Shown here one piece after another: positions 11,706-23,236 of a stretch of 64,000 nt of DNA (positions are counted from its first letter, which is position 1; the number at the start of each line of letters is the position of its first letter). Position numbers and translations under genes: made by a program. Below the pieces are notes generated by a model, which did no database searches, was not told where the DNA came from, and saw only the letters and a program-made list of their open reading frames with translations. The stretch comes from Sphaerolaimus hirsutus. Its lineage: Eukaryota; Nematoda; Chromadorea; Monhysterida; Sphaerolaimidae. Location: positions 17,729,206-17,793,205 of the forward strand of contig OZ038459.1 in NCBI GenBank assembly GCA_964036195.1, in the 5' to 3' direction.

Positions 11706-13115
11706 TTCCGGATTTCCTAGAAATACCACCTCGAATTAACCACCCCCCGCCCTCGAAATACCCCCAGGTTTTTTGAGTTGAGTAAACAGTTACCCCCCAC
11801 CTTGAAATACTCCTATCTGGAATAAGGTACATCATATACATAATGTAATCGATGCCTATATGCATCACAGCCACACGACTAGCTTGTATAGCCATCTACG
11901 TTAATACATCTAAATATATCCTGTTTTGTCACTTTTATTACCAGTTGTAGTATGTAAAAGGGTATGTAAAAGCCCATCTTTACTACGATACGATTTGTCT
12001 CGAAAATTTTTGGGGAAATAATACAACCACCCCTCGAATAACCGCCCCCTCGAAACTTGCACTCTGAAAAAAAAACCCTGGGTGTGTCGAGGTAATACGG
12101 TATAGCCAATGATGGGTGAGTTCTCAAAATAAAAACACTTTCTGTATTTTGAGTTTTTCAAAAATGAATATCTGTGTTTTGAGTTTTTTTCACGAAAAAA
12201 ACTTGAGTTTCTGTGTTTTATTCCTGTGTTTTTTGAAAAAACTTGAGTTTTCTGGTAAAAACTCAAGTTTTTTGATAAAAACCTAAGGTTTTTAGTAAAA
12301 ACTCAAGTTTTTTGATAAAAACTCAAGTTTTTTGTGGTAAAAACTTGAGTTGTTTTAGAAAAAGTTGTTTTAGAAAAATTTTACTGTTGAAACAGTGGTT
12401 TTCTTATCAAATATTGGTTTTGCATACGTTTTGTCATGTAAAAGGAAAATTTTCATTAGTTCACTGGAGGTAGTTCCAAATGGGTGACCAATACCTATGA
12501 CAGCTTGGGAGGTGAGGAGCTCTCAGCTTAATTGTGTGAGCTAGCAGACCCTGGTGGACACTCCTTGACACTTCGATCACAGTCCCTTATATTGTCGAAA
12601 CCACCAGGAGATGCGGACACCATTTTTTGGATACTTATTTCATCGTTAAACTTGGATACTATGTACATATTTACACACTATACATACATGCATACCTTAT
12701 GTATGCACATACACACATTGTTCAGTTCAAATCTTGTGCCTTCAATTGCTTGGATAAAAAAACTCAAAAAACATTTCCGTATTTTCTGTGTTTCCGTGTT
12801 TTTGTGTTCTCCAAAAAAGAACTCATTTGAGTTTCCGTGTTTTTCAAAATTGTTGAGTTTCCGTGTTTCTGTGTTAAACAAAAACACGGAAACTCAATGA
12901 GTTTCCGTATTTAATATGTGTGTTTTTGCCATCGTTGGGTATAGCTGCGATGCAAATTGGCAGCCATTAAAACATCATGTTCATTGCAAACATGATGTAT
13001 GCACCTTATAAAAGATGGGGAGTGTTGAGTTCGGGTTATTTTTTCCCCAGCTCGCTCAGACCTGGGGGTATTTTGAAGGGAGTTTAATTCAAGGGGATTT
13101 GGAAGAAATACGGTA
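11706..13115. mobile_element. TACCGTATTTCCTCGAAATA-type element(s) split by an hAT-like insertion
   Basis: The left part (11706-12102) and right part (12938-13115) have the C-rich/G-rich CTCGAA text of this family and a terminal AAATACGGTA. The element at 12107-12937 interrupts them. The right part contains the GCTGCGATGCAAATTGGCAG phrase also found inside the copy at 14441-16093. Confidence 0.6.
12107..12937. mobile_element. hAT-like element CAATGATGG, AAACTCAAG-repeat body
   Basis: The termini CAATGATGG and CCATCGTTG lie between exact 8-bp copies of GGTATAGC (12099-12106, 12938-12945). The body holds several AAAAACTCAAGTTTTTTG units (12170-12360) and, inverted, GAGTTTCCGTGTTT units (12750-12915). 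No transposase is visible. A fragment of the same body lies at about 62965-63072. Confidence 0.8.
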
Positions 13116-13160
13116 ACTCTTCTAAAAAAGCTTCTGTTATGATATACCTACGTGCTTAAA

Positions 13161-13302
13161 TAGTGACTTCTATCGTTGGCGCCATTTTGGCGCCCGGCGC
13201 CATTTTTTCTGGCGCCGTTTGGCGCCCGGCGCCATTGTTTCAGATGGCGCCATGGCGCCATTGGCGCCTGGCGCCATTTTTCCTGGCTCTTTTCCATCAC
13301 TA
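13161..13302. mobile_element. TAGTGATGGAA / GGCGCC MITE copy
   Basis: The right end TTTTCCATCACTA is intact and the left end is worn (TAGTGACTTC). The core is GGCGCC-rich. No matching duplication. Confidence 0.65.
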
Positions 13303-13495
13303 CTCAAGTGGCGCGTTTCCAGCACACACACACATAACTAAAAGTGCGCGTGTAAGTCACACGGTGTGACGGATTTGATATGCGGAGTAGATATTAGGTA
13401 AATATTTAGGCACGCAACTTCGCGCTGCGCATGGGGCAAATCTGCAAATTGAACCACTAAGGATGTTGCTCATCGTTTTGATATGATGTATATCA

Positions 13496-14021
13496 CAGGG
13501 GTATCTTGAATTTCGACCCTCTGAGTGGTTGGGTAGATAGCAAATCGCTCCTCCGGAGGGATAGATGGCTGAAATTTTCTGGGGGGGGGGTTTGGGGGGG
13601 GGGGTTGTGGTGGTTCGATATATAGGCTTTTTCGGGGCATAGAAGGAAGAAAAAGAGAGAAAAATCGCTCAAAGTAGAGAAAAAGTAGGTGTAAAATAGC
13701 TCAAAAATGGTTTACAATAGCATTTAGTACTAAAAATAGCTGAAAATAGGTAAATAGGAACCAGAACTATGATTTTGGAAGTGAAAATCTATAAAAAGGT
13801 ATGAAAAATAGCGATTTTGAGCGAAAATTGGGGTATAGTTTCTCAAAAATCGCTCCAGATAGGTAGATAGCTGGGCGATTTGGGGGGGGGGGGGTTAGGG
13901 GGTAGTAGCCCAAAATTTTGCCACCGGGATAGATAGATAGCTGAGCGGCCTCCGGGATAGATAGATAGCTGGGCGGTTTGGGTGGGTAACCCCCCTCCAA
14001 CCCCCCCATTCGAGACCCCTG
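13496..14021. mobile_element. hAT-like CAGGGGTATC element, copy 1
   Basis: It begins CAGGGGTATCTTGAATTTCG and ends CATTCGAGACCCCTG. It contains repeated ATAGATAGATAGCTGGGCGG-type units and long G runs, plus two copies of the AAATCGCTCC phrase. The flanks share ATATCA on both sides, a partial duplication. Other copies: 40665-41401 (in a CSN6 intron) and 63261-63759. Confidence 0.75.
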
Positions 14022-14440
14022 ATATCAATATGTATAGGTACATAAATATATCTCATGTTGAATGCACTGGGGAATTCACAATACGAACGATTTTTGGAGA
14101 TCTTCCTATGAAATAATGAGAATGTTCAGTTTCTTTTTAAGTTTGTAACTCGACAAGGCGTAACCAGGAGAAATAGAACACAACTACATTTGGCTGCGAT
14201 TCAGAATAGGGCCACTGAAGTTTCCACAAAAATACGATTGCTGATACCGCAAAAACCTAGGTATTTACATTAATAAAAAGTCACCTTGATCAGTTAACTG
14301 CCGCGTGCACAAATTTCAGTAGTAGCCCTCCCTGAATTCACCGCGCCCCTCGAAATAAACCCAGGTTTGAGCGAACTGGGAAAAATAACCACTCAGAAAA
14401 ACCCCATAAAATTGTGATGAGCCTGTAAGTGGAACGTCAA
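14022..14440. other. Unassigned, with a TACCGTATTTCC-family fragment
   Basis: A decayed fragment with CCCCTCGAAATAAACCCAGG is visible at about 14.33-14.40 kb. No gene seen. Confidence 0.4.
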
Positions 14441-16093
14441 TACCGTATTATCTCGAAATACCCCCATGGGGGTGTATTATTTCCCCTGCAAAATTTCAGT
14501 GAGGGTTAATTTGAGGGGGTTTATTCGAGGGGGGGGGGGGGGTTGTTATTTCTTCAGAATTTTTCGCAAGAATCGTAGTAAACTGGTGGCACATTTAAAT
14601 GAGAAATCAGGTACCTCATTTTTCATAACAATCTCACAGGAAAACGTGCAGCCCAATATGGCTGCCATTTGTTGTGGGGGTGCCCACAACATTTGCCTAC
14701 ATATATGCCAAGTGGCACCCCATGGCACCCCCCTGTTCTGCTGCTACAGATTGATGAAGATTTTTTGCCAATTTTTTCCTGGAAAATATAAATGAGAATT
14801 TTCAAAAAACCACACAAAATATAGTTGTGGTGAAGTGTGCAGCCATTTTTTGGTGTGGTTACAACACAAGTGATGAATACACTTGTGTTGGTGCTTTTTC
14901 AAAAAATTATAAGTCCTTGTGGCTTGCCCAAAGCCATCTTTGACCCCCTGGTAATTAGGGGGTATATTTTGACCCCCTGCCCACTCCCCCACACAAAAAT
15001 TACCCCAGATATACAGACATGTGCCACGGAGCCATGTCAACAATGATTTTTAACTTTGTGATTACCTAAATTGTGGTTGTGATTAAAAAACTGTGATTTT
15101 TTTTTTTCTGGACATGACCTCTTTATTTGTCTGGCCCACTCACACCAGATACAGGGCACATTGCCCATTGGCCCCTACAGGTTTTTATCAGATAATTAGT
15201 GCCCACATTGAATGGGCACAAGTATTTTGTAATTTGCATCACGACACTGCAGGTGCTGGACACGCTGTCACACGAGTGCCCTCTTTACACAGGGCTGTTT
15301 TTATCATTTGCTATAAAAAATACATCAGTGCAAAAACGGGGCCCAGGAGCAGCCATATGTTGCCCCTGACACTGAGCGAGCCAATTCTGGCCCCCATGTG
15401 CTCCATGAATAGCTTGGGATAGTGGATTGTCCACCTTTTCAAACCTATGTTTTTCTCAAAAATATTTTTTGGATTTGATCAACAATGCCATCATTGTGTG
15501 GGGCTTCTGGGGGTTCTGAGGGGGTAGAAAAGTTAAACATACTTACAATCTACCAATGTTAAAAAAACTTTTTGGTCTCAAATGTCCAGAAAAAAAGATA
15601 TTAAAAATATAAATTTCTTTAGGAACAAAAATTTGTATGAATTCTCATTTATATTTTCCAGAAAAAATGTGGAAAAAATTCTTTTTCTGCAGCAAAGGTG
15701 GCCTGAGGGGGGTGCCCCCTAGGGTATATATAGTAAATACTTGGGGGCACCCTCATACAAGATGAGAGCCTAACAGGTTGCATGTGGGATTTGTAAAATA
15801 CAATAAAGTGATTTTCTCATTTATATTTTCCACCAGTTTAAATACTAGGCATTTGTGTACCCAAAACAGGTAATAAATGAGTCCAAACGGGATATATTTG
15901 GACATAAAGACGTAGATACACAAACTAGTATATGTGTAGCTGCAATGCAAATTAGCAGTAATAAATACATCATGTACATTGCATACACGATGTAAATCAT
16001 ACTAGGGGGGTATTTCGAGGGAGGGTTTATTATTTCCCCAGCCCATTTTGAGGGGGGTTAATTCAAGGGGGGATAATTCGAGGTAATACGGTA
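14441..16093. mobile_element. Long member of the TACCGTATT..CTCGAAATA family
   Basis: The ends TACCGTATTATCTCGAAATA and TTCGAGGTAATACGGTA delimit 1.65 kb, much longer than the 100-450 bp copies. Inside is a second level of inverted sequence: TGGAAAATATAAATGAGAATT at 14.78 kb is mirrored near 15.64 kb. Plus-strand frames at 14466-15422 show no transposase motif. It may be a relic of a longer ancestral element or an element carrying an insertion. Confidence 0.6.
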
Positions 16094-16304
16094 GGTACGC
16101 AAAAACCACAGCGCACACACGTTAAAAAACGTGAATAGATTCATTGAATTTTCAGTGTATGTAGTTTACATCACATCTGACTGAATACGTTAATGCAATA
16201 AATTTGTCATGGGCTTTCATGAAAATTTTAGCAAAAATACCCCCCTCTCGAATAGGGAAATAATCACCTCAAGCTTTTCTGGTGAAATAAAAACACACTG
16301 GTGC

Positions 16305-16498
16305 CAGTCGCAGACCCTGTAAAATGCCCTGTTAAATGTCAAATGACATGCACTGTCAAAAGTCATGTAAAATGCCCTGGAAAATGGCAAACGTACGCTT
16401 TTCAGGTTATTTTACATGTCTTTTGACACTTTGACCGATATTTGACACGTTGCAAGTCATTTGACGTTTGACAAGGCATTTTAGAGGATCTGGGACTG
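16305..16498. mobile_element. Palindromic MITE, CAGTCCCAGACCCTG family, copy 2
   Basis: The ends are CAGTCGCAGACCCTGTAAAA and GGATCTGGGACTG, with arms built from TGACATTTGACA and CATGTAAAATGCCCTG repeats folding about the CAAACGTACG centre at 16.39 kb. Confidence 0.75.
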
Positions 16499-16559
16499 CC
16501 CCCTGTTGGGTAGGTAATTCGAATATAATACGGTATACATATTATACGGTGCATCGCGG

Positions 16560-17397
16560 CAATGTTGCAAAAACGTATTTACGTTTACCCGAAATACCCG
16601 GGTATTTTGGTATTTATGTTTACGTTTACGTTAACGTATTTAGAAAATACCGTTACGTATTGTTAAGTATTCCTGACCAAAGTACCCGGGTACTAGCAAA
16701 AACGTAAAAAAATTCCCATCATGACACGTTCACGCGTTGAAAATGTCGTTCACACACGGCACCATGCACAGCAAACAAAATATTTACGTTTTTGCAAAAA
16801 CGTAAAATGTATGCTGTGAGAAAACATGGTGTATAAATAAAAAGTGACTGCATGCCTGCAGTCATACACAGAATAAGGGCTACAAAAATAATACATTTAT
16901 GTGTTCATATGCCAAGCATCTGAAGTAGACCGTCAAGTCAGAACTTGAAGATGATTGACAGAGGACTTTCAAGATTATTCTGGTACCACTCCCAGACCCT
17001 GTAAAAGCCCTGTAAAATGTCAAATGTCATGCAAAGTGTGGAAAGTCATGTAAAATGTCCTGCAAAATGGTAACATACGTTTGCCATTTTGCAGGGAATT
17101 TTATTTGACTTTGACACATAACATGAGATTTGACATTTACAGGGCGTTTGACAGAGTCTGGGAGTGCCTCCAGGAGAATTGCCCCTCCGATTTACCCATC
17201 TAAACGTGAAAAAATGGTTTTTTCCGAAAGAGAATGGCGATTACTTCTTTTTAAAAAAATTTATGCTTACGTTTTTTTTACGTATTCCTTGGTATTTTAA
17301 AAATACCTTACGTATTAGTAATCATACTTTTGATTTGGAAAAGTTATTTACGTTTACATTTACGTTCTCCAAAAATACCAGTATTTTAACAACACTG
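16560..17397. mobile_element. hAT-like CARAGTTGTTAAAA element, copy 1
   Basis: The ends CAATGTTGCAAAAACG and ATTTTAACAACACTG lie between exact 8-bp copies of CATCGCGG (16552-16559, 17398-17405). The body is low-complexity ACGTAAACGTAAA/TACGTTTACG sequence. A palindromic MITE (16987-17166) is nested in it, so this insertion is the older of the two. Confidence 0.85.
16987..17166. mobile_element. Palindromic MITE, CAGTCCCAGACCCTG family, copy 3 (nested)
   Basis: The ends are CACTCCCAGACCCTG and AGAGTCTGGGAGTG, with a hairpin body as in copies 1 and 2. It lies within the hAT-like element at 16560-17397. Confidence 0.8.
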
Positions 17398-17594
17398 CAT
17401 CGCGGTCTATATTCAGCTGCAATAAAAGTTGCAGTCACGCAGAAACCAGCTAGCTGAGAAACAAATATCATGCGCACACGCAAATTGTCGCAAATTAACA
17501 GACATAAAATGCATTATTTACATTTGTGCTTATTCTATGGAGAAGGCGAATTTACGCGAATCGTGATGAATACCCTCTATTTCATGCTGATGTA

Positions 17595-17955
17595 TAGTGA
17601 TGGAAAGACGCCAGAAAAAAGGCGCCGTGGCGCCATTAACAAGCAGGGGCCAGTTCCGCAAGTAGAGAAGTGAATTGTGAGAAGTAAAATTACAAAAGCG
17701 AAGTGAAATAGCAAAATCGAAGTGATTTGAGAAGTCAAATGGCAAAAGCGAAGAGAAATTGCGGTTTATTTTATTTTTTTAATTCGCTTTTGCCAATTGA
17801 CTTGCCAATCGACTTGGCTTTTGCTGTTTGCGCTTTCACTTGCCCAGTTGCGGAACTAGCACCAGGAAAGCCACAGGAGAATATTGCGCCATGGCGCAGC
17901 GCCCTTCAACGATCTCAAATGGCGCCAGCGCCATGGTGGCGCCAAATCACCACTA
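17595..17955. mobile_element. TAGTGATGGAA / GGCGCC MITE with a nested palindrome
   Basis: It starts TAGTGATGGAAAGACGCC and ends GGCGCCAAATCACCACTA. The flanks CTGATGTA and CTCGTGTA agree at 6 of 8 positions. Between GGCGCC blocks lies an inserted palindrome (about 17647-17862) whose arms carry CAGTTCCGCAAGT / CAGTTGCGGAACTAG and AAAGCGAAGTGAAAT-type repeats. Confidence 0.75.
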
Positions 17956-18073
17956 CTCGTGTACAAGTGTTTAGTTGATACGAAGCTTTGATTTCGAGTC
18001 AACGCTGTCGCTATTCTCTCTCGGCGGCCGTAACGAGAAGATTGTGCAAAGTGAAAGTGCTGTTTGCTAAGTG

Positions 18074-18134
18074 TAGTAGGTAGTTGATTGAACTTACTGC
18101 AAAGTGTTTTGTTAAGTTCAATCAACTACTACAT
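18074..18134. repeat. Short perfect hairpin
   Basis: TAGTAGGTAGTTGATTGAACTTAC is followed after about 12 bases by GTTAAGTTCAATCAACTACTAC. A related, shorter hairpin is at 33500-33547. It could be a tiny MITE core or a structured transcript; nothing else supports a function. Confidence 0.6.
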
Positions 18135-18387
18135 AAGTATTATGACCAGCGCAAGTTATCACTTTATTTAGAATCGCGCCACCACATACAGTGCGGGAAA
18201 ACTGTCCGAGGCGCCCACGCGTTCAAAAAAATGGTAAAAAAAATGTTTTGAGAGGGTAACACGGTTGCAAAAACGGAATTAAAACAGCCGAGGCGGTCAA
18301 CAACCGCCATAGTGAATTGGTACCCCAAATGACATCAGAAGTATACCGAAAATCAATAACTAAACGAAAAATATCGTGTACGAATTG

Positions 18388-18548
18388 TAGTGATGGAATG
18401 GTGCCATGGCGCTGGCGCCCTTCAATGGCACCAGATTATTTTGAATGGCGCTATGGCGCCCTTTGGCGCTTGGCCCCATTGTTTCTGGCGCCAAGCTGCC
18501 GCCCGGCGCCATTGTTTTGGATGGCGCCAGAAATGGCGCCAAGATGCC
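18388..18548. mobile_element. TAGTGATGGAA / GGCGCC MITE, one-ended copy
   Basis: It starts TAGTGATGGAATGGTGCCATGG and continues with GGCGCC palindromes, but has no right terminus. The frames over it are repeat translations. Confidence 0.65.
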
Positions 18549-18711
18549 GGGATGAGGGGATATTTTTCAATATTCAAGTGCTCTATCTGCTGAATGATAT
18601 CATTCAGGTGCTATTTAACACATTTACCTTCGTGATTTTTCGCCAGTATTGCAAGCCTGTTCATTGTTTCATACCACAAACTGCAAACCTACAAATATGC
18701 CCCACATGTAT

Positions 18712-18958
18712 TTTCTTGAAATACCCTCAGTGGTTTTTTATTTCATCAGCATATTTTTGAGGAGGTATACTCAAGGGGAGGGCTCATTCAAGGGTAGGGT
18801 TTATTAATTCACAAGAAATTTTGTGAAGTACCACATACTCAGTAAAATCCAATAACAGGGATAGGCATCTATAGTTTATAAGGGGGGTTATTAATATTAT
18901 TTCCTGAGCTCGCTCAGACCTGGGGTATTTGTACAGGGTAATTCGAGCAAATACAGTA
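18712..18958. mobile_element. Worn TACCGTATTTCC-family copy
   Basis: It runs from CTTGAAATACCCTC to GGTAATTCGAGCAAATACAGTA, with the family's G-rich interior. The left end is eroded. Confidence 0.5.
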
Positions 18959-19343
18959 GTTAAACTTGGACTATGATGGTCTACATACTTATGTATGTTT
19001 ATACACACTTATGCAGCTCTGTTACCATTGTATTTTTTCTGCCTGATTGTCTGAGTATGTTTACAAGCGCCAAATGGATCATAAAATTTCATAAATGTTT
19101 TGCCTCTCCTCGAATCCATTGAATTTGTGGAGATCATCCCTTTTGTGAGCTTCTTCTCATGTTCCCGTTTGGAACTTATTTATTCTGTGTTCTGACATAA
19201 ATCAAGATTGCCGACATTCCCAATAAACTTCACAACTTGACACTTCTGGCCCGATACGTCAAATTCACCTCCTTAAAGTTTGCTGACGAGATAATTACGT
19301 TCCTGGGAGTATTTCCAGGAAACATGGTACCTAGCTAGGTATA
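18959..19343. other. Unassigned non-coding DNA
   Basis: No gene, repeat end or motif recognised. Confidence 0.4.
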
Positions 19344-21190
19344 TAGGGTGGCCCACGTCAGGCGCACGGTTTCAATTGGCTCCCAACACGTCAATTTTGA
19401 ATGAAAACTGCTCAAATTTGGTATGGGGGTAGATAAATGTACCCCATTTGTTGTGTTAAGTGCACGGTTCCACATCACAAAAATTCATGTCGGAACGTGA
19501 AGCAAAGTTTAATACGTGTTTGAGCGTGGCGCATTCAGGAAATCGCGAGAGTATAGCGAGATTCAAGCTACCCGAGATTTAACCCATCGACAGTAAAGCC
19601 AAAGTACCTCGCTAGGTAAGCCAAAGTATGGCGACATTTAAGCCACAATTAACGTGAAAAAGTGTGTCATCATTTAAGCCATTGTGTCTCATTATTTAAC
19701 CCAATGTGTCGACTCGTAAGCCGCAGTACAGGTGAAAATACATAACATGTATACATATAAGATGCATTTATAGACATTACATGTGGCGGTAAGATCAGTC
19801 ATTTTTGGCTAATGCACTTGGACATGTGTGGTCAATATCTGGTGGGCTCAATGAAGTGGATCATGAATACTTTCAGTCCTGAAGCCGGAATTACAGCTCA
19901 GCGGCGTTTGACGTGAAATGATGACGTTGTAAAATTGATTACATCAAAATAGACAAAGGTACAGCATTGACATTTCAGAATTAGATAGTTCGAGTAATTG
20001 TGTGTAATGTCCCAAAAAAATTTATCAAATAATCATTATTTAAGTTGTTATTAATTTAATGTCAAAATTTTTTGGTGACGTAGAATGTTTGACATGAAAT
20101 GTTGGTGTAGAATGTGTAAATTTTGACGTCAAATCAATAACTTAATCAATAATAATTATTTCCTTAATTTTTTTTAGGACATTACACACAATTACTAGAA
20201 CTATCAAATTCTGAAATTTCAATGCTGTACCTATGTCTATTTTGATGTAATCAATTTTACGACGTCATCATTTCACGTCAAACGCCGCTGAGCTGTAATT
20301 CCGGCTCAATAAAGTGAAATGGACAACAGACATAAAGAGTGTTTCATGCATGAGAGTATCAAATGGAGAGAAAAAGCTGTTCATTTTTATATTTATCCAC
20401 ATTATTTTCCATTGCATGTTTCTTTTGCATTTTTCAAGGGGGGGTAATAAAATTGATTTGATTTGAAAGTGGGTGCGATTTATTTTGAATGAAATTTGTG
20501 AGTTACTTAGATATATATATATATCTATTTCCCTTGTTCATCCCACATTGCAAGTATCATTGGTCACCAAGTAAACACATATTTACGTTGGTTCCACACA
20601 GGGCACAGCAGCGCTATGTATTCGCTGGCATTCAAAAAATACACAAATATGAACTAAATACATGTGTACACATGGCTTAAATAATGACACAGTGGGGTTA
20701 AATAATGACACACTTTGGGTGACACGTCGAATGATTGGCTGCGGCTTACGAGACGAGATACTTTGGCTTAAATCTTGATGCACTTTGGCTTACGAGACGA
20801 TGGGTTACGAGTCGCTGTGGTCAAATAATGGGTTTCCCTCGGAAATCGCCTACCAAAGCACCAATTATTCATAAAAATAGCCCAAGTAGATAAATGTACC
20901 CTATTTAGTATGTTAAGCACACACATAAATATCACTAAATTTCCACATTTATCACATTGTATGCAAAACAACGTTACGCCACAGGACCATCTACAATGGG
21001 ACACATTCAAAAATGTAAATATGAAACTCTTTCACGTTCTGACACGAAATCTTGCGATATGAAACCGTGCACTTAACACTACAAATGGGGTACATTTATT
21101 TACCCCCATACCAAATTCGAGCGGTTTTCATTAAAATTTGATGTGTTGGGGGCCAATCAAAACCGTGCGCCTGACGTGGGCCACCCGGTA
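19344..21190. mobile_element. 1.85-kb inverted-repeat element, GGGTGGCCCACGTCAGGCGC ends
   Basis: The termini TATAGGGTGGCCCACGTCAG and CTGACGTGGGCCACCCGGTA are inverted, and matching arms continue inward for roughly 200 bp (GGTACATTTATTTACCCCCATACC mirrored). The second tier of arms is rich in TTTAAGCCACA / GGCTTACGAGACG phrases. TA borders fit a Tc1/mariner-like insertion. No transposase frame found. It contains the element at 19883-20306. Confidence 0.75.
19883..20306. mobile_element. Palindromic element with AGCCGGAATTACAGC ends, nested
   Basis: The left arm AGCCGGAATTACAGCTCAGC and following GGCGTTTGACGTGAAATGATG are mirrored nearly perfectly at the right. It lies within the left half of the 19344-21190 element. 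The termini match those of the element at 43745-44105, so both belong to one family, probably PIF/Harbinger-type. Confidence 0.75.
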
Positions 21191-21287
21191 TTACATTCAT
21201 GATAAGATGAGTTGTTGTGGCTTTTCACCACTATAAACATGATATAACACTTTGCTCTTTGATAGATGCTTCTGTGATGATGTACTG

Positions 21288-21423
21288 AATTCTATTCTTG
21301 GCGCCATTATGGTTCCTGGCGCCATTGTTTCTGGCGCTTTTTGGCGCCTGGCACCATTTTTCAGATGACGCCATGGCGCCATTGGCGCCTGGCGCCTATT
21401 TTCCTGGCGCTTTTCCATCACTA
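21288..21423. mobile_element. TAGTGATGGAA / GGCGCC MITE copy
   Basis: The right end GCTTTTCCATCACTA is intact; the left end is decayed near TATTCTTGGCGCC. The core is GGCGCC-rich. Confidence 0.65.
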
Positions 21424-21547
21424 CTGAAATGTAGGCGCTTTTAGGTGAAAAAATCAGCTTGTGCACATTCATATACCATACCAGGTAACCTTCAGTCTGA
21501 AGATCCCCGGGTTACTGGTTTCAGGTAAGTGAGAAGGGATGAAACTT

Positions 21548-22690
21548 AAGGCGGTGTTTACACTCAAAATTAGTGACGACGCAAACTATTTTCTCTCATA
21601 TCCCAATGATAAAGTTCCGCATTGTCGAAAAGGCAGTGAAGTATGCATATCCTATGACTATGAGTATACATAAATACACATAGTGAGTGATCGTAAGTAG
21701 TGATGGAAAAAGCGCCAGGCTTTTAGCGCCAAGCGCCAAAAGCGCCATGGCGCTTTTCCTACTTACAGCGCCAAGCGCCAATGGCGCCAGAGAAAAATAG
21801 CGCCAAGCGCCAAAAGCGCCATGGCGCTTTTCTGGACCTCAGCGCCAAGCGCCAATGGCGCCAGAGGGTAATGGTGCCAAGCGCCAATAGCGCCAGCGCC
21901 AAAAAAATTTCTTCAATTCGTTTTTAGAGTTATGAATACATAACTGTGACGTACTGCTGATGTCGATGTAGCCTATTTCACTTTGGCCATTAAAGTTCAA
22001 TCAACCATGTAAGGGGGGAGGGAAATTCTGGAAGGGGATTCAGTGATTAGAAAAAATCTTTCTTGAAAGCAATCATCTCTTGTGTCTTAATCATCAACGT
22101 TTATCAGTTGAGGCTTAAAATGAAAAAATGGTGGATACAATATTTGTACATTTTTGTGAGACGAAAAGGTATTTAAACAAATATGAGGACCTTTGAAAAG
22201 AGCACCATTTTACACCTTTGATTGAATTCGATGTAGATAAAGTTGTCTCCCAACTTTAATCAATCTTTTAAAAATCATGTCCCATAACACCCTTACATCA
22301 ATCAAAATTTATTCAGTTGCCCTCAAAGTTGATCAACTGGAGTTTCAATTTCACAGTATCATAGCAATTTTTATAATCAAGGTTGGCGCTTTTTTGGCGC
22401 CATTAAAGATGCCGGCGCCAGGCGCCAATAGCACCACCAGAAAATGGCGCCAAGCGCCAAAAGCGCCATGGCGCTTTCTAAGATCCCGGCGCCAAACGCC
22501 AATGGCGCCAGAGCGTTTTAGCGCCAAGCGCCAAAAGCGCCATGGCGCTTTTTGCTTTGGCGCTAGCGCCAAGCGCCAGCGCCATGGCGCTTTTCCATCA
22601 CTAATCGTAAGTCTATGGCGTTTAACAAATTAAATTATGCTGTCGCAGATAAGTAGTGGTCGCGACAGCGTCGAAAAAATTTAAGCCTTA
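21548..22690. mobile_element. Outer element with CTTAAGGCGGTG-type ends
   Basis: CTTAAGGC at the left and GCCTTAAG at the right bracket about 1.1 kb, with GTGACGACGC near the left end and GCGACAGCGTCG near the right. The hAT-like element at 21698-22603 lies inside it. Ends are less certain than for other elements. Confidence 0.4.
21698..22603. mobile_element. TAGTGATGGAA / GGCGCC hAT-like element, full copy
   Basis: The ends TAGTGATGGAAAAAGCGCC and GGCGCTTTTCCATCACTA are inverted and bounded by exact 8-bp copies of ATCGTAAG (21690-21697, 22604-22611). GGCGCC/GCGCCATGGCGC-rich arms of about 200 bp enclose about 475 bp of plain AT-rich sequence without a transposase frame. This copy and that at 31480-32026 define the family as hAT-like. 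Confidence 0.9.
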
Positions 22691-23184
22691 AGCATATACC
22701 ACATAGAAACTAATTCAGATAGCGCCAGGTCCCGAATTCAATTAGGGCGTAAGGTGCACGTGAGGTGCCAGACGAAATTTTTTGACGTCAAATGCAATGT
22801 AAAGGCAATGTGATAGAAATGTAAATAGCTGTATTTATAATAATACACTCTGAAGATGTTAATTAGCTGAGCTTTATTAATTATATCACGAATGCGTAGG
22901 CGATAAGGATTGGACAAAGAGTGAGTGAATAGGTAATTTTATTTAAGTACCTACTTAGGTATAAAACACATAATAAAGCCTGCAATAAAAAGCACTTAGG
23001 TAACATAAAATTGCTAAAATAAAATAAAAATCCCAATGCTTTGTTTAAAATGTCCCAAGAAAAAATGAATTACCAGTCTTCTCTGTGCCTTTGATGTCAT
23101 TCCGACAGATTCCACCTGCCAGTGGTATTGGGAAATTTCTAGATTTTCTTTCTTGGAAATTTTTTTTAGATGTCAAAACTGGGG
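22612..23184. other. Unassigned AT-rich DNA
   Basis: No gene seen. Confidence 0.4.
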
Positions 23185-23236
23185 ATGTACCGGCCGTAAA
23201 GTAGAGGGTGCTACTTTAGGCCGGTCATCATTACGG

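Noticed and set aside
11245-11720. Open frames of 87-131 codons in three frames, both strands
   Set aside because: They translate the GGCGCC repeat (Trp-Arg-His-Gly-Ala pattern) and have no protein character; the same happens at 3.6, 18.4, 22.4 and 31.9 kb.
12170-12360. Regularly spaced AAAACTCAAG repeats resembling a CRISPR array
   Set aside because: Spacers are also repeats of the same unit, there are no cas genes, the genome is animal, and the block is the body of an hAT-like element.
14466-15422. Plus-strand frames of 109 codons inside the 1.65-kb repeat
   Set aside because: No transposase motif or conserved domain; repeat-derived or chance.
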